Below are positions 1-7,802 of a stretch of 64,000 nt of DNA, in pieces. This DNA is from Streptomyces sp. DG2A-72. GTDB lineage: Bacteria > Actinomycetota > Actinomycetes > Streptomycetales > Streptomycetaceae. The position numbers and the translations under genes are program-made. Every line of letters starts with the position of its first letter. Positions within the stretch are counted from its first letter, which is position 1. Location of the stretch: assembly GCF_030499575.1 (NCBI RefSeq), contig NZ_JASTLC010000001.1, positions 4,426,001-4,490,000 of the forward strand, written 5' to 3'. The notes beneath the pieces were generated by a model. The model saw only the letters and a program-made list of their open reading frames with translations. It searched no databases and had not been told where the DNA came from.

Positions 1-350
1 GCCCGGAACAGCAGGTCGTTCAGGCAGTGGCCGAACTTGCTGACCATCAGGACGACGCGCGTCTTCTCGTCGGCCCGGTTGATCTGCCACTCCATGTGGA
101 AGGAGTCACCGATCGCCGCGAAGCTCGCCCGCAGCTTGTCCACGGTCACCGGCGCCTCCGCCGAGAAGTGGACGCGCATGAAGAACAGTCCCGTGTCGTG
201 GTCGCCGAACTGCTGGCTGTCCTCGATGTTGCAGCCGGTCATGAAGAGGTAGCTCGACACGGCGTGCACGATGCCCTGCTTGTCGGGGCAGGACAGGGTG
301 AGGACGTACTGGTCGGGCGCGACCGCGGGTCGGTTGGACTGCTCGTTCAT
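1..350 (-). CDS. purU: Formyltetrahydrofolate deformylase, N-terminal part
   Basis: PurU hydrolyses 10-formyl-tetrahydrofolate to formate and tetrahydrofolate, supplying formate for purine synthesis and balancing one-carbon pools in the cytoplasm. The visible 116 residues are the amino-terminal ACT regulatory domain (SCPDKQGIVHAVSSYL near residues 20-35) followed by the start of the formyl-transferase-like domain (VSKFGHCLNDLL near residues 104-115). The ATG at 350 opens a typical N-terminus. The gene runs off the left edge of the window, so the catalytic Asn-His-Asp region is not visible. Identity is secure from the ACT-domain wording; activity cannot be judged from this part. Confidence 0.93.
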   Translation of the reverse strand, partial: MNEQSNRPAVAPDQYVLTLSCPDKQGIVHAVSSYLFMTGCNIEDSQQFGDHDTGLFFMRVHFSAEAPVTVDKLRASFAAIGDSFHMEWQINRADEKTRVVLMVSKFGHCLNDLLFR

Positions 351-396
351 GCAGGACAGGGTCCCATATCGGCCCAGCCTCGGCGGACCCCGTCCG

Positions 397-918
397 CTAC
401 GCGGACCTCGTCATGATCTGCAGCACCTCGAGACTCCGGGGAGGCGCATCAGGGTCGTCCCCGTCACTCGCCGAGAGGCGCACATGCGCGTCCCGGGCCG
501 CCCGTACCGCCTCCGGCCACGCCTGGTTCTCCAGATAGGCGGAGACCGGGGCGTCCGGCCCGACCTGGTGCATGATCCGCAGCACGCGCAGGACGGCGGT
601 GTCGACGAGCGCCGCCTCCTGGGAGTCCCGGAAGATCGTGCCCACGTATTTCTCGGCGGACCAGTTGTCCAGCCAGGTGTCTTCGACCAGGCGGTACACG
701 GCGTCGGTGACGTCTCCGTACCCGTCGACTCCGGCGAGCCAGACCTCTCGCTGGAACACCGGATCGGAGAGCATGTGCAGCGCGGAGCGCACATTGCTGC
801 GCCAGCGCCACCACGGCATGTCGTTCAGTGGCATGCCGCCCATGGTGGAGGAGCGACGGCCGCGACGGGAAGAGTTCTCCGAACCTTGCACGGTCACCGA
901 TCGTACGTTCTTTCTCAT
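397..918 (-). CDS. SCO4402-family conserved protein
   Basis: A cytoplasmic protein of up to 173 residues resembling the actinobacterial family named after S. coelicolor SCO4402; function unknown. It has a tryptophan-rich stretch (MPWWRWRSNVRSALHML), no signal peptide and no membrane segment. Its middle part (GDVTDAVYRLVEDTWLDNW) looks helical. The start is uncertain: ATG at 918 gives the longest form, while ATGs at 843 or 834 would remove a basic Ser/Arg-rich leader that may not be translated. It lies upstream of purU on the same strand with a 46-base gap, so the two may be co-transcribed. Confidence 0.75.
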   Translation of the reverse strand: MRKNVRSVTVQGSENSSRRGRRSSTMGGMPLNDMPWWRWRSNVRSALHMLSDPVFQREVWLAGVDGYGDVTDAVYRLVEDTWLDNWSAEKYVGTIFRDSQEAALVDTAVLRVLRIMHQVGPDAPVSAYLENQAWPEAVRAARDAHVRLSASDGDDPDAPPRSLEVLQIMTRSA

Positions 919-1014
919 ACGACTCTCAGGGGCCCTCGTAATTCACCTTCACGTCACCTAACGTTGACCGAAGGTCACTCCCGGGTTAGTGATGTGGCGG
1001 AATCGTGCGTGCCC

Positions 1015-2322
1015 ATGACCGGCAGGCGCCACCATCGCAAGACCCATCTCCCCACATTCACCCGACCCGTCAGAACCACCGTGCGCAGAGCGGCGGCCCT
1101 GGTCGCGTGTGCGTCGCTCGCCGTCGGTTGCGGGGTCGTCCCCGGTGTCTCGGGGGGCGCCGGGGACAACTACGTCACCGTCATGACCTGGGCACCGAGC
1201 GAGACGGGCGCCACGAACAAGCCCGGCATGCCCGCGCTCGCCCTCGCCTACGCGCGCTGGGTCAACGCAGGCGGCGGCATCAACGGCCACAAGCTCAGGG
1301 TCCTGATCTGCAACGACCACAACGACACCGTGGACGCGGCCAACTGCGGCCGACGCGCGGTCAAGGAGAACGTCGTCGCGGTCGTCGGCTCCTACAGCCA
1401 GTACTCCGACTCGTTCTTTCCGCCCCTGGAGGGCGCGGGCATCCCGTACATCGGCGGCTACGGCCTCACCGAGTCCGAGTTCACCAGCCCGCTGTCCTAC
1501 CCGGTCAACGGCGGCCAGCCCGCTCTGCTGGCCGGCCTCGGGCAGGCGCTCGCCAAGGACTGCGGGCGCGTCTCCCTGGTCCGGCCCGACACCATCGCGG
1601 GTGACGAGCTGCCCGCGATGTTCAACTCCGGCCTGAAGGCGGGCGGACACGCGCCGGCCGGCAATCAGCTGGCCAAGGACGACGCCACCGAGTACTCGGC
1701 CCCGGCCGAGCGGGCCCTCGAGTACGCCACCGCCGACTCGACGGAAACCGGCTGTGTGGTACCTGCCCTCGGCGACCGCACCAGCACCTTCATGGACTCC
1801 TTCCGGCGCGCCCGCGCGGACTACCCCGACGTACGAGCGGGCACCGTGCTCGGCAACGTCGACCAGTCGGTGATCAACCAGAGCGGCGGTGCTTCGTCGC
1901 CGTACGAGGGGTCGTTCACCACGGGCTGGTACCCGGTCTCCACCGACAAGCGGTGGGCCCAGATGAAACAGGTCATCAACAAGCACGCGTTCGGCGACAA
2001 CCGCATCGACGCCGGGGATGTCGGCGTGCAGACCACATGGATCGCCTACACCGTGTTCAAGGCGGTCGTGGAGTCACTCGGCGACGGCGAGGTGAGCGCC
2101 GACTCCGTGCGCAAGGCCCTCGACGGCGGCCTCAAGGTCTCCACGGACGGGCTCACACCGACCCTGCGCTGGCAGTTCCAGGACAAGCTCGCCTCCATCG
2201 GCCTCCCGCGCATGGTGAACGCCGATGTGACCCTCCAGGTCGTACGCGATGGCCAGCTCGTCGCGGCACGCAAGGGCTTCACCGACATGACGGACACGCT
2301 GAAGCAGGCGGATGTGAGCTGA
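1015..2322 (+). CDS. ABC-type branched-chain amino-acid-like substrate-binding lipoprotein
   Basis: A 435-residue periplasmic-binding-protein type I fold lipoprotein. A basic N-terminus (residues 1-25) precedes a hydrophobic stretch and a lipobox ending LAVGC, so the mature protein should be lipid-anchored outside the membrane. The body has the Leu/Ile/Val-binding family layout: ALAYARWVNAGGGINGHKL, then VVAVVGSYSQYSDSFFPPLE and PYIGGYGLTESEF. The ligand is unknown. No permease or ATPase genes adjoin it, so it either works with a distant transporter or acts as a sensor. ATG at 1015 is chosen because the upstream in-frame extension lacks coding character; GTG at 1009 is possible. A strong hairpin terminator follows at once. 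Confidence 0.85.
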   Translation: MTGRRHHRKTHLPTFTRPVRTTVRRAAALVACASLAVGCGVVPGVSGGAGDNYVTVMTWAPSETGATNKPGMPALALAYARWVNAGGGINGHKLRVLICNDHNDTVDAANCGRRAVKENVVAVVGSYSQYSDSFFPPLEGAGIPYIGGYGLTESEFTSPLSYPVNGGQPALLAGLGQALAKDCGRVSLVRPDTIAGDELPAMFNSGLKAGGHAPAGNQLAKDDATEYSAPAERALEYATADSTETGCVVPALGDRTSTFMDSFRRARADYPDVRAGTVLGNVDQSVINQSGGASSPYEGSFTTGWYPVSTDKRWAQMKQVINKHAFGDNRIDAGDVGVQTTWIAYTVFKAVVESLGDGEVSADSVRKALDGGLKVSTDGLTPTLRWQFQDKLASIGLPRMVNADVTLQVVRDGQLVAARKGFTDMTDTLKQADVS

Positions 2323-2327
2323 CCGGT

Positions 2328-2375
2328 GGAGCCGGCCGGCTCGTGTGCACCACTCCCACACGGCCGGTCGGCTCC
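2328..2375. terminator. Strong hairpin between two convergent genes
   Basis: Bases 2328-2340 pair with 2363-2375 (13 pairs, one G-U), and 2342-2347 pair with 2357-2362 inside it. This gives about 19 pairs around a nine-base loop. It sits between the lipoprotein stop at 2322 and the convergent stop at 2381, so it can end transcription from both sides. Confidence 0.82.
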
Positions 2376-2380
2376 GGCCG

Positions 2381-4393
2381 TCACAGCTGGGTCGGCTGGC
2401 GCTGGGTCAGGCCGTACGTCTTGGCGATCGCGTTCCACAGCTGGGCCGCCTTGGCCTTCTGCGCGGTCGCGGTGCCGCTCGCGCGATTGCCGGCGGCGGT
2501 CTGGCCGGTGGTGCGGGCCTGGCCCTTCTTGCAGAGATTGCCCTTCTTGGCCGCGACCTGGTCGGCCCACGCCGCGTAGTGGTTGTCGGCCGACGCCGAC
2601 GCCTGCCATGCGCTGTTGAGGGCCGAGGTCAGCGCGGCATGGTTCGGGAGCTTGTCGACGGACAGCTTCGACAGGCTCGTGACCAGGCCGGTGCGCTGCT
2701 TGGCCGCGTCGCGCAGGTCAGCCGCCGCCTGCCCCATGTTCTTGCACGTCTTCACATCGGCGACCGCGTTGATCACGGTGGCCCGGCTGTCGCCGCTGTC
2801 GGCCAGCAGCTTGTCCAGCGCGATGGCCTGCTGCTCGGCCACGTCGGCGGACGGCGATGCGGAACCCTCGGTCGCCGGGGCAGTGGCGGACACCGGCTGG
2901 TTCTTGTCGTCGCTCTGGTCGTCGCCGCCACCGCCCGCGAGCAGCGCGCCCGCGCCGACACCGAGGACGGCGATGCCGACCCCGACGGCCGCGATGAGCG
3001 GCACCCGCGAGCCGCTACGACCACCGCGGCCACCGCGCCCGCGGTGGTCGTCGGCGCCGGGCGGGACGTAGGCGGGCTGGGGGTGCGCCGGTGCCTGCGG
3101 CGGCTCGAAGCGGGGCAGCTGCTGGGTGGCCGCGGCGGGATGCTCCGCCCGCGGCTCGCTGCGGAAGAGGCTGTCGAACTCGGCGAGCGGCTGCCGGTCC
3201 TGCCCGGCCGCCACGGGCGGGATGTACTGCGTCGCCTCGGCATCGGGATTGGCCGGCGGCAACGGTCCCGGGTTCTGCTGCGCCCGCCCCAGGTAGCGGG
3301 TCTCCTCACCGGCCGCCCCGGCAGGCACCTCGGGCGGCAGCGCACCGGGCCCCACCGGCGGGATGTACTGCGTCGCACCCTCATCGCCGGGGCCGGAAGG
3401 CGCCGCGGCGACGGGCGGTATGTACTGCGTCGCCCCGTCCGGCAAGGCATGCGCGGGCGCACCCCCACCAGCAACCGGCGGTATGTACTGGGTCGCCCCG
3501 TCCGGCAAGGCATGCGCGGGCGCACCCCCACCGGCAACCGGCGGTATGTACTGGGTCGCGCCGTCGTCGGCGGGCGGCAACGGCGCGCCGAAGCTCCCGG
3601 ATCCGGCAGGCGGCAGAGGCGCGGCGGCACCGGAGCCGTACGCGCCGGGGGCCGGGCCGCCGTAGCCATCGGCTGCGGTCGGGGGCTGGGGCTGGGCAGC
3701 CGCTGGAGGGCCGTAGCCGGGCGTGGGCGGCTGGACCGACCCGGAAGGGGAGGCGGCCCCGTATCCGCCGGCCTCCGCGGGCGGCAGAGCGCCACCTGCC
3801 GCATGCCGGCCCTGACTGCCGCTCGGGGACTGGCCGTTCGGCGCGTGAGAGGTGTACGACGACTCGGCGGACGGGGCCTGCGAGGTGTACGACGGCTGCT
3901 GCGCGCCCGGCATCTGGGGTGCCTGCGCGTGTGACGTGTACGACTGCTGAGGTGCCGGCTCCTGCGGCGCATACGTCGGCTGCGCACCCGGTCCCGGCAG
4001 CGCCTCACCGCCGTATGCCGCCTCCTGCCTCGGCTGCGGCTGGGCCGGGATGGCGTTGGCCTGGTCCGGTGTGCCCCAGGCGGCCGGTGCCTGCTGCTGG
4101 TACGGCTCCGGGGAGCCCCATGGCTCGGTGGGGCCGGAGTCCCAGCCCTGGCCCTGCGGTGGGGGCGGGGGCTGGTGCTGGTCGGGGCCCCAGGGGGTGC
4201 CCCAGGCCTGGCCCTCGGGCGGCGCCGCCGCCGGAGCCGGGGCGGGGGTCGGCGGGACGGGGCGGCCGTACTGCGGACCGCCCTGTCCGTTCGTCATGCC
4301 CGGCAGCAGGGGCTCGCCACCGTCCGATGGCAGCACGATGCCTTCGCGCGCTTGCCGCGGCGAGGGCTCCTCGCCCTGTCCACTCTGCGTCAC
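2381..4393 (-). CDS. Proline/glutamine-rich single-pass membrane protein with ATQYIPPV repeats
   Basis: A 670-residue protein. Residues 1 to about 455 are low-complexity Pro/Gln/Ala/Gly sequence, disordered and presumably cytoplasmic, with at least five copies of an [E/G/D]ATQYIPPV motif. A basic patch and one transmembrane segment (VPLIAAVGVGIAVLGVGAGALL) follow. The C-terminal extracytoplasmic domain of about 180 residues is mostly helical with two cysteines (VKTCKN and NLCKKG) that could form a disulfide. The repeated Thr-Gln-Tyr motifs resemble tails of Streptomyces proteins that are kinase or scaffold substrates, but no enzyme domain is visible and the role is unknown. The opposite-strand long frames here are GC-rich shadows. 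Confidence 0.8.
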   Translation of the reverse strand: MTQSGQGEEPSPRQAREGIVLPSDGGEPLLPGMTNGQGGPQYGRPVPPTPAPAPAAAPPEGQAWGTPWGPDQHQPPPPPQGQGWDSGPTEPWGSPEPYQQQAPAAWGTPDQANAIPAQPQPRQEAAYGGEALPGPGAQPTYAPQEPAPQQSYTSHAQAPQMPGAQQPSYTSQAPSAESSYTSHAPNGQSPSGSQGRHAAGGALPPAEAGGYGAASPSGSVQPPTPGYGPPAAAQPQPPTAADGYGGPAPGAYGSGAAAPLPPAGSGSFGAPLPPADDGATQYIPPVAGGGAPAHALPDGATQYIPPVAGGGAPAHALPDGATQYIPPVAAAPSGPGDEGATQYIPPVGPGALPPEVPAGAAGEETRYLGRAQQNPGPLPPANPDAEATQYIPPVAAGQDRQPLAEFDSLFRSEPRAEHPAAATQQLPRFEPPQAPAHPQPAYVPPGADDHRGRGGRGGRSGSRVPLIAAVGVGIAVLGVGAGALLAGGGGDDQSDDKNQPVSATAPATEGSASPSADVAEQQAIALDKLLADSGDSRATVINAVADVKTCKNMGQAAADLRDAAKQRTGLVTSLSKLSVDKLPNHAALTSALNSAWQASASADNHYAAWADQVAAKKGNLCKKGQARTTGQTAAGNRASGTATAQKAKAAQLWNAIAKTYGLTQRQPTQL
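3417..3542 (-). repeat. 63-base tandem duplication encoding a 21-residue repeat
   Basis: Two copies with period 63 (from 3417 and from 3480) differ at only two bases and each encode an ATQYIPPV unit plus its linker. Related but diverged units start near 3212, 3362 and 3543. The in-frame length keeps the protein open, so copy number can vary without breaking the gene. Confidence 0.9.
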
Positions 4394-4595
4394 CGGGACT
4401 CCTACGAATGGGGGACCTTCGGAATCGTCGGCTCACGCTACCGGGTCCCCGGAGCCCGGTGCCATGCAGCACAGGACGTGACCTCCTTCCCTGTGACCGC
4501 CGTAACAAAACCGGGCTCTCATCCGCTATATATGCCCCTCCTTCACCACCAGCGCCTTTGTTTCCCACACGTTCACGCGGGCGTATCCGCGTCTT

Positions 4596-5981
4596 TCATG
4601 CCGCCGCCTGCAACTCCAGCCGCGCCCCGAACTCCCTTACCACCGGCTCGTCCCGGAACGGCTCCAGCCGCTGCTGGAAGTCCTCCAGGTACTCGGCGCC
4701 CCGGTTGGAGCGCAGGGTCTCCAGCAGTGCCACGGCCTTCAGTCCCGTGTGCACGGCCTGTTCGACCTCGCGCTGCTGGACCTGTGCGGTGGCCAGCAGG
4801 ACGTAGCCGATCGCCCGGCGCCGCGCCCGCGACTCGGGCAGCCCGGACAGGCACTCCTCCGCCCGCCGTGCCGCCGCCTCGGCCTGCCCCAGGTCACGGT
4901 GGCAGTGCGCCAACTCGTCGGCCAGATAGGCCTCGTCGAAGTGCGCGATCCACGCCGGGTCGTCGCCGGAGGACGGGTCGGCCGACTCCAGCGCGCTCAC
5001 CGCACGCCCCGACGCCGCGTGGGCGGCCCGCGCGTCCCCCATCAACGCGTGCCCCCGGGCCTCGGCCGCGTAGAACATGGCCTCCGCGCGCGGGGTGACG
5101 CGACCCCGCGCCCCCTCCTGCGCCGCCCGCGCCAACTGCGCGATCTCCCGCGGATTTCCGAGCTGCGCGGCGAGATGGCTCATGGACGCGGCGAGCACAT
5201 ACCCGCCGTACGCCCGGTCGCCCGCCGCCTGCGCGAGCCTCAGCGCCTGGATGTAGTAGCGCTGGGCCAGGCCCGGTTGCCCGGTGTCGATGGCCATATA
5301 GCCCGCAAGCTCCGTCAAACGGGCCACCGCTGCGAAGAGTTCACGCCCCACGGCCTCCCGGTACGACCCCGCCAGCAGGCCGGAGACCACGCTGTTCAGG
5401 TAGTGCACGACCACCGGGCGCACATGCCCGCTGCCGTACTGGTGGTCCAGGTCGACCAGCGCCTGGGTCATGGCCTTCACGGCCGCCACGTCGGACTCCC
5501 CCACCCGCGGGCCCGCCGAGCGCGCCACCTGCGAGTCGGGCGAGGAGATCAGCCAGTCCCGGCTCGGCTCCACGAGCGCGGACGCGGCGACGGAGGAGCC
5601 GGAGAGGAAGTCCCGCCGGCCGACGTCACTGCGCCACAGCTCACAGACCTGCTCGATGGCGCCCAGTACCGTCGGCGAGAACTGGAGGCCGACGCCCGAG
5701 GCGAGGTTCTTGCCGTTGGCCATGCCGATCTCGTCGATCGTGACCGTACGGCCCAGCTTGCGCCCCAGCGCCTCGGCGATGATCGCCGGAGCGCGTCCGC
5801 GTGGCTGCTGTCCGCGCAGCCAGCGGGCGACGGACGTCTTGTCGTAGCGCAGGTCGAGGCCGTGTTCGGCACCGCACATGTTCACTCGGCGGGCCAGCCC
5901 GGCGTTGGAACAACCCGCTTCTTGAATGAGCGCCTGCAGCCGTTCGTTCGGCTGCCGCGCGACGAGAGGCCTTGCGGCCAT
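4596..5981 (-). CDS. NsdA-like HTH/tetratricopeptide regulator
   Basis: A 461-residue cytoplasmic regulator. Residues 1-75 form an XRE-like helix-turn-helix region (ARRVNMCGAEHGLDLRYDKT then SVARWLRGQQPRGRAPAIIA), followed by a linker with RRDFLSGSSVAASAL. The C-terminal two thirds are tetratricopeptide-like helices (TGQPGLAQRYYIQALRLA, LGQAEAAARRAEECLSGLP). This layout matches NsdA-type proteins, which repress sporulation and antibiotic production in streptomycetes; this copy may be a paralogue rather than NsdA itself. ATG at 5981 begins MAARPLVARQ; the longer frame upstream to 6155 is not coding-like. It stands alone and is divergent from the gene at 6290. Confidence 0.78.
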   Translation of the reverse strand: MAARPLVARQPNERLQALIQEAGCSNAGLARRVNMCGAEHGLDLRYDKTSVARWLRGQQPRGRAPAIIAEALGRKLGRTVTIDEIGMANGKNLASGVGLQFSPTVLGAIEQVCELWRSDVGRRDFLSGSSVAASALVEPSRDWLISSPDSQVARSAGPRVGESDVAAVKAMTQALVDLDHQYGSGHVRPVVVHYLNSVVSGLLAGSYREAVGRELFAAVARLTELAGYMAIDTGQPGLAQRYYIQALRLAQAAGDRAYGGYVLAASMSHLAAQLGNPREIAQLARAAQEGARGRVTPRAEAMFYAAEARGHALMGDARAAHAASGRAVSALESADPSSGDDPAWIAHFDEAYLADELAHCHRDLGQAEAAARRAEECLSGLPESRARRRAIGYVLLATAQVQQREVEQAVHTGLKAVALLETLRSNRGAEYLEDFQQRLEPFRDEPVVREFGARLELQAAA

Positions 5982-6289
5982 GGCGTACCCCCTGTGGCTG
6001 CGGTGCCTGCCCACGCACCGAGTTGATGTGTCTTCCCTGACCCGGCGCCTTCCGGTGAGCGAAAGGATCCGGCCGTGAAGATCAATGCCCCGCCGACATG
6101 ACGAAAATGCGAGGCTTGCGAGGATTGCCGGGGTAAAGGCCGAAGCCGACCCCACTCGTGGCTACCCAGCTGAGGCCACAGATCCTCCTGCGCGCCCCCA
6201 CACATGCACCCATGCGCCCCAGTTGCGGAATCAGTGCTCCTCCCCAGCGCGCGCTACAGCCGTAACCGGAGGTGGGCGCGGGAGTTGTG
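5982..6289. other. Divergent intergenic region
   Basis: About 308 bases between the NsdA-like regulator (leftward) and the primase-domain gene (rightward). It should hold both promoters. The base composition is less GC-rich near 6085-6125 (tgacgaaaatgcgaggcttg). I see no stable hairpin, no repeat and no convincing small gene; the open frames are shadows. Confidence 0.5.
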
Positions 6290-6949
6290 ATGAGCGTGGA
6301 AGAGACGATCGCGAGCACCGAAGCCGCCCAGATTCCGAAGCAGCGTGGGGAATCGCTGCTGGACACCGCCGTTCGCTACGCCGAGGAGCGCCACTGGGAC
6401 GTCTTCCCGGGGGCCTGGCTGGAAGCCGTCGACGGGGTGCAGCGCTGCTCGTGCGGCGATGTCGCGTGCGCCGCGCCCGGCGCGCATCCGACGCGGCCGG
6501 ACTGGGCGACGCAGGCGACGGGCAGTGCGACCGTTGCGCGCCGGATGTGGCAGAAGCAGCCGACGGCGTCGATCCTGCTGCCGACGGGGCGTACGTTCGA
6601 CGCGATTTCCGTTCCGGAGACGGCGGGGTTTCTGGCGCTGGCCCGGATGGAGCGGATGGAGCTCACGCTGGGGCCGGTGACGCTGACTCCGGATCGGCGG
6701 ATGGAGTTCTTCGTGCTGCCGGGGGCCGCGGCGAAGGTTCCCGACCTGGTGCGCAAGCTGGGGTGGGCGGTCGCTTCGCTGGATCTCGTGGCGCTCGGGG
6801 AGGGTGCGTGGGTGGCTGCGCCTCCTACGCGGTTCGGGTCTCGGGGGGCTGTGCAGTGGGCTTGTCGGCCTACGCCGGCGAATCGGTGGTTGCCGGATGC
6901 GGAGGAATTGATCTCGCCGCTTGCCTATGCGTGTGGGCGGGATCGGTAG
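6290..6949 (+). CDS. Bifunctional primase/polymerase N-terminal domain protein
   Basis: A 219-residue protein resembling stand-alone Streptomyces proteins with a primase/polymerase N-terminal (PriCT/Prim-Pol) fold. Visible features are LLDTAVRYAEERHWDVFPG near residues 20-38, a cysteine pair region (QRCSCGDVACAAPGAHP) and WATQATGSATVARRMW. The active-site acidic pair of true Prim-Pol enzymes is not obvious, so enzymatic activity is doubtful. ATG at 6290 is preceded by GGGAG at a good distance; GTG at 6287 is also possible. It is followed by a dispersed intergenic repeat and then an ABC exporter pair, with no clear functional link. Confidence 0.72.
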   Translation: MSVEETIASTEAAQIPKQRGESLLDTAVRYAEERHWDVFPGAWLEAVDGVQRCSCGDVACAAPGAHPTRPDWATQATGSATVARRMWQKQPTASILLPTGRTFDAISVPETAGFLALARMERMELTLGPVTLTPDRRMEFFVLPGAAAKVPDLVRKLGWAVASLDLVALGEGAWVAAPPTRFGSRGAVQWACRPTPANRWLPDAEELISPLAYACGRDR

Positions 6950-6969
6950 GTCGGCGGCTGCGGGTCGTC

Positions 6970-7002
6970 TGTGGCTGGTCGCGCAGTTCCCCGCGCCCCT
7001 TC
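6970..7002. repeat. Dispersed intergenic repeat, copy 1
   Basis: Contains CGCGCAGTTCCCCGCGCCCC within a conserved run of about 33 bases beginning tgtggctggt. A near-identical copy lies at 23166-23198 and an inverted copy at 9424-9454. All copies are intergenic or touch only a stop codon. Confidence 0.85.
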
Positions 7003-7031
7003 TCGGCGTTGCCCCACCGTAGGGTTCAGGC

Positions 7032-7802
7032 ATGACGTCTGCTGTTGTGGTGCGTGGGCTCTGGAAGCGGTTCGGGCAGCAGGTTGCCGTTGCCGGGGTT
7101 GATCTTGAGTTGCCTGCCGGGAAGTTCATCGGGCTCGTCGGCCCGAACGGTGCCGGGAAGACCACCACCCTCTCCATGGTCACCGGGCTGCTCCGGCCCG
7201 ATCAGGGGTCCGTCGAGGTCGTCGGGCATGACGTGTGGCGGGATCCGGTCGAGGTGAAGGCGCGGATCGGGGTGCTGCCTGAGGGACTGCGGCTGTTCGA
7301 GCGGCTGTCGGGACGGGAACTGCTCGGCTACACCGGTCGGTTGCGAGGGCTGCCCGGTGCCGAGGTGGACAAGCGGGCGACGCAGTTGCTGGATGTGCTG
7401 GATCTTGCCGGGGCCCAGCACAAGCTGGTCGTCGACTACTCGACCGGGATGCGGAAGAAGATCGGGCTCGCGACGGCGCTGCTGCACAATCCCGAAGTGC
7501 TGTTCCTGGACGAGCCGTTCGAGGGCGTCGACCCGGTGTCCGCGCAGACCATCCGGGGTGTGCTGGAGCGGTACACCGGCTCCGGGGCGACCGTCGTCTT
7601 CTCCTCGCATGTGATGGAGCTCGTGGAGTCGCTGTGCGACTGGGTGGCCGTGATGGCCGCCGGGCGTATCCGGGCGCACGGGCCGCTGGCCGAGGTGCGG
7701 GGCGACGCCGCCTCGCTCCAGCAGGCGTTTCTGGAGCTCGTGGGGGCGAACGGGCGGAACGCCGGGTCCGATCTCGACTGGCTGGGCGGCGGGGCACGAT
7801 GA
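7032..7802 (+). CDS. ABC transporter ATP-binding protein
   Basis: A 256-residue ABC ATPase energising the permease encoded next. Walker A is [10 protein letters not shown] at residues 37-46, the signature is YSTGMRKKIGLA, Walker B is VLFLDEPFEGVD and the switch histidine lies in VVFSSHVME. The sequence resembles CcmA/DrrA-like ATPases of ABC-2 type exporters. Its last bases overlap the next start (ATGA), so the two are translationally coupled. The substrate cannot be read from sequence. Codon use becomes less GC-biased at the very start (gtt, gtg rich) but is otherwise typical. Confidence 0.93.
   Translation: MTSAVVVRGLWKRFGQQVAVAGVDLELPAGKFIGLVGPNGAGKTTTLSMVTGLLRPDQGSVEVVGHDVWRDPVEVKARIGVLPEGLRLFERLSGRELLGYTGRLRGLPGAEVDKRATQLLDVLDLAGAQHKLVVDYSTGMRKKIGLATALLHNPEVLFLDEPFEGVDPVSAQTIRGVLERYTGSGATVVFSSHVMELVESLCDWVAVMAAGRIRAHGPLAEVRGDAASLQQAFLELVGANGRNAGSDLDWLGGGAR

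Noticed and set aside
958..1986. 342-codon frame opposite the binding lipoprotein
   Set aside because: It is a GC-rich antisense shadow with no domain; the sense strand has a lipobox and a family match.
3091..4806. 571-codon and 529-codon plus-strand frames over the proline-rich gene
   Set aside because: Low-complexity Pro/Arg/Ala translations are shadows of the minus-strand repeat gene and cross into the next gene.
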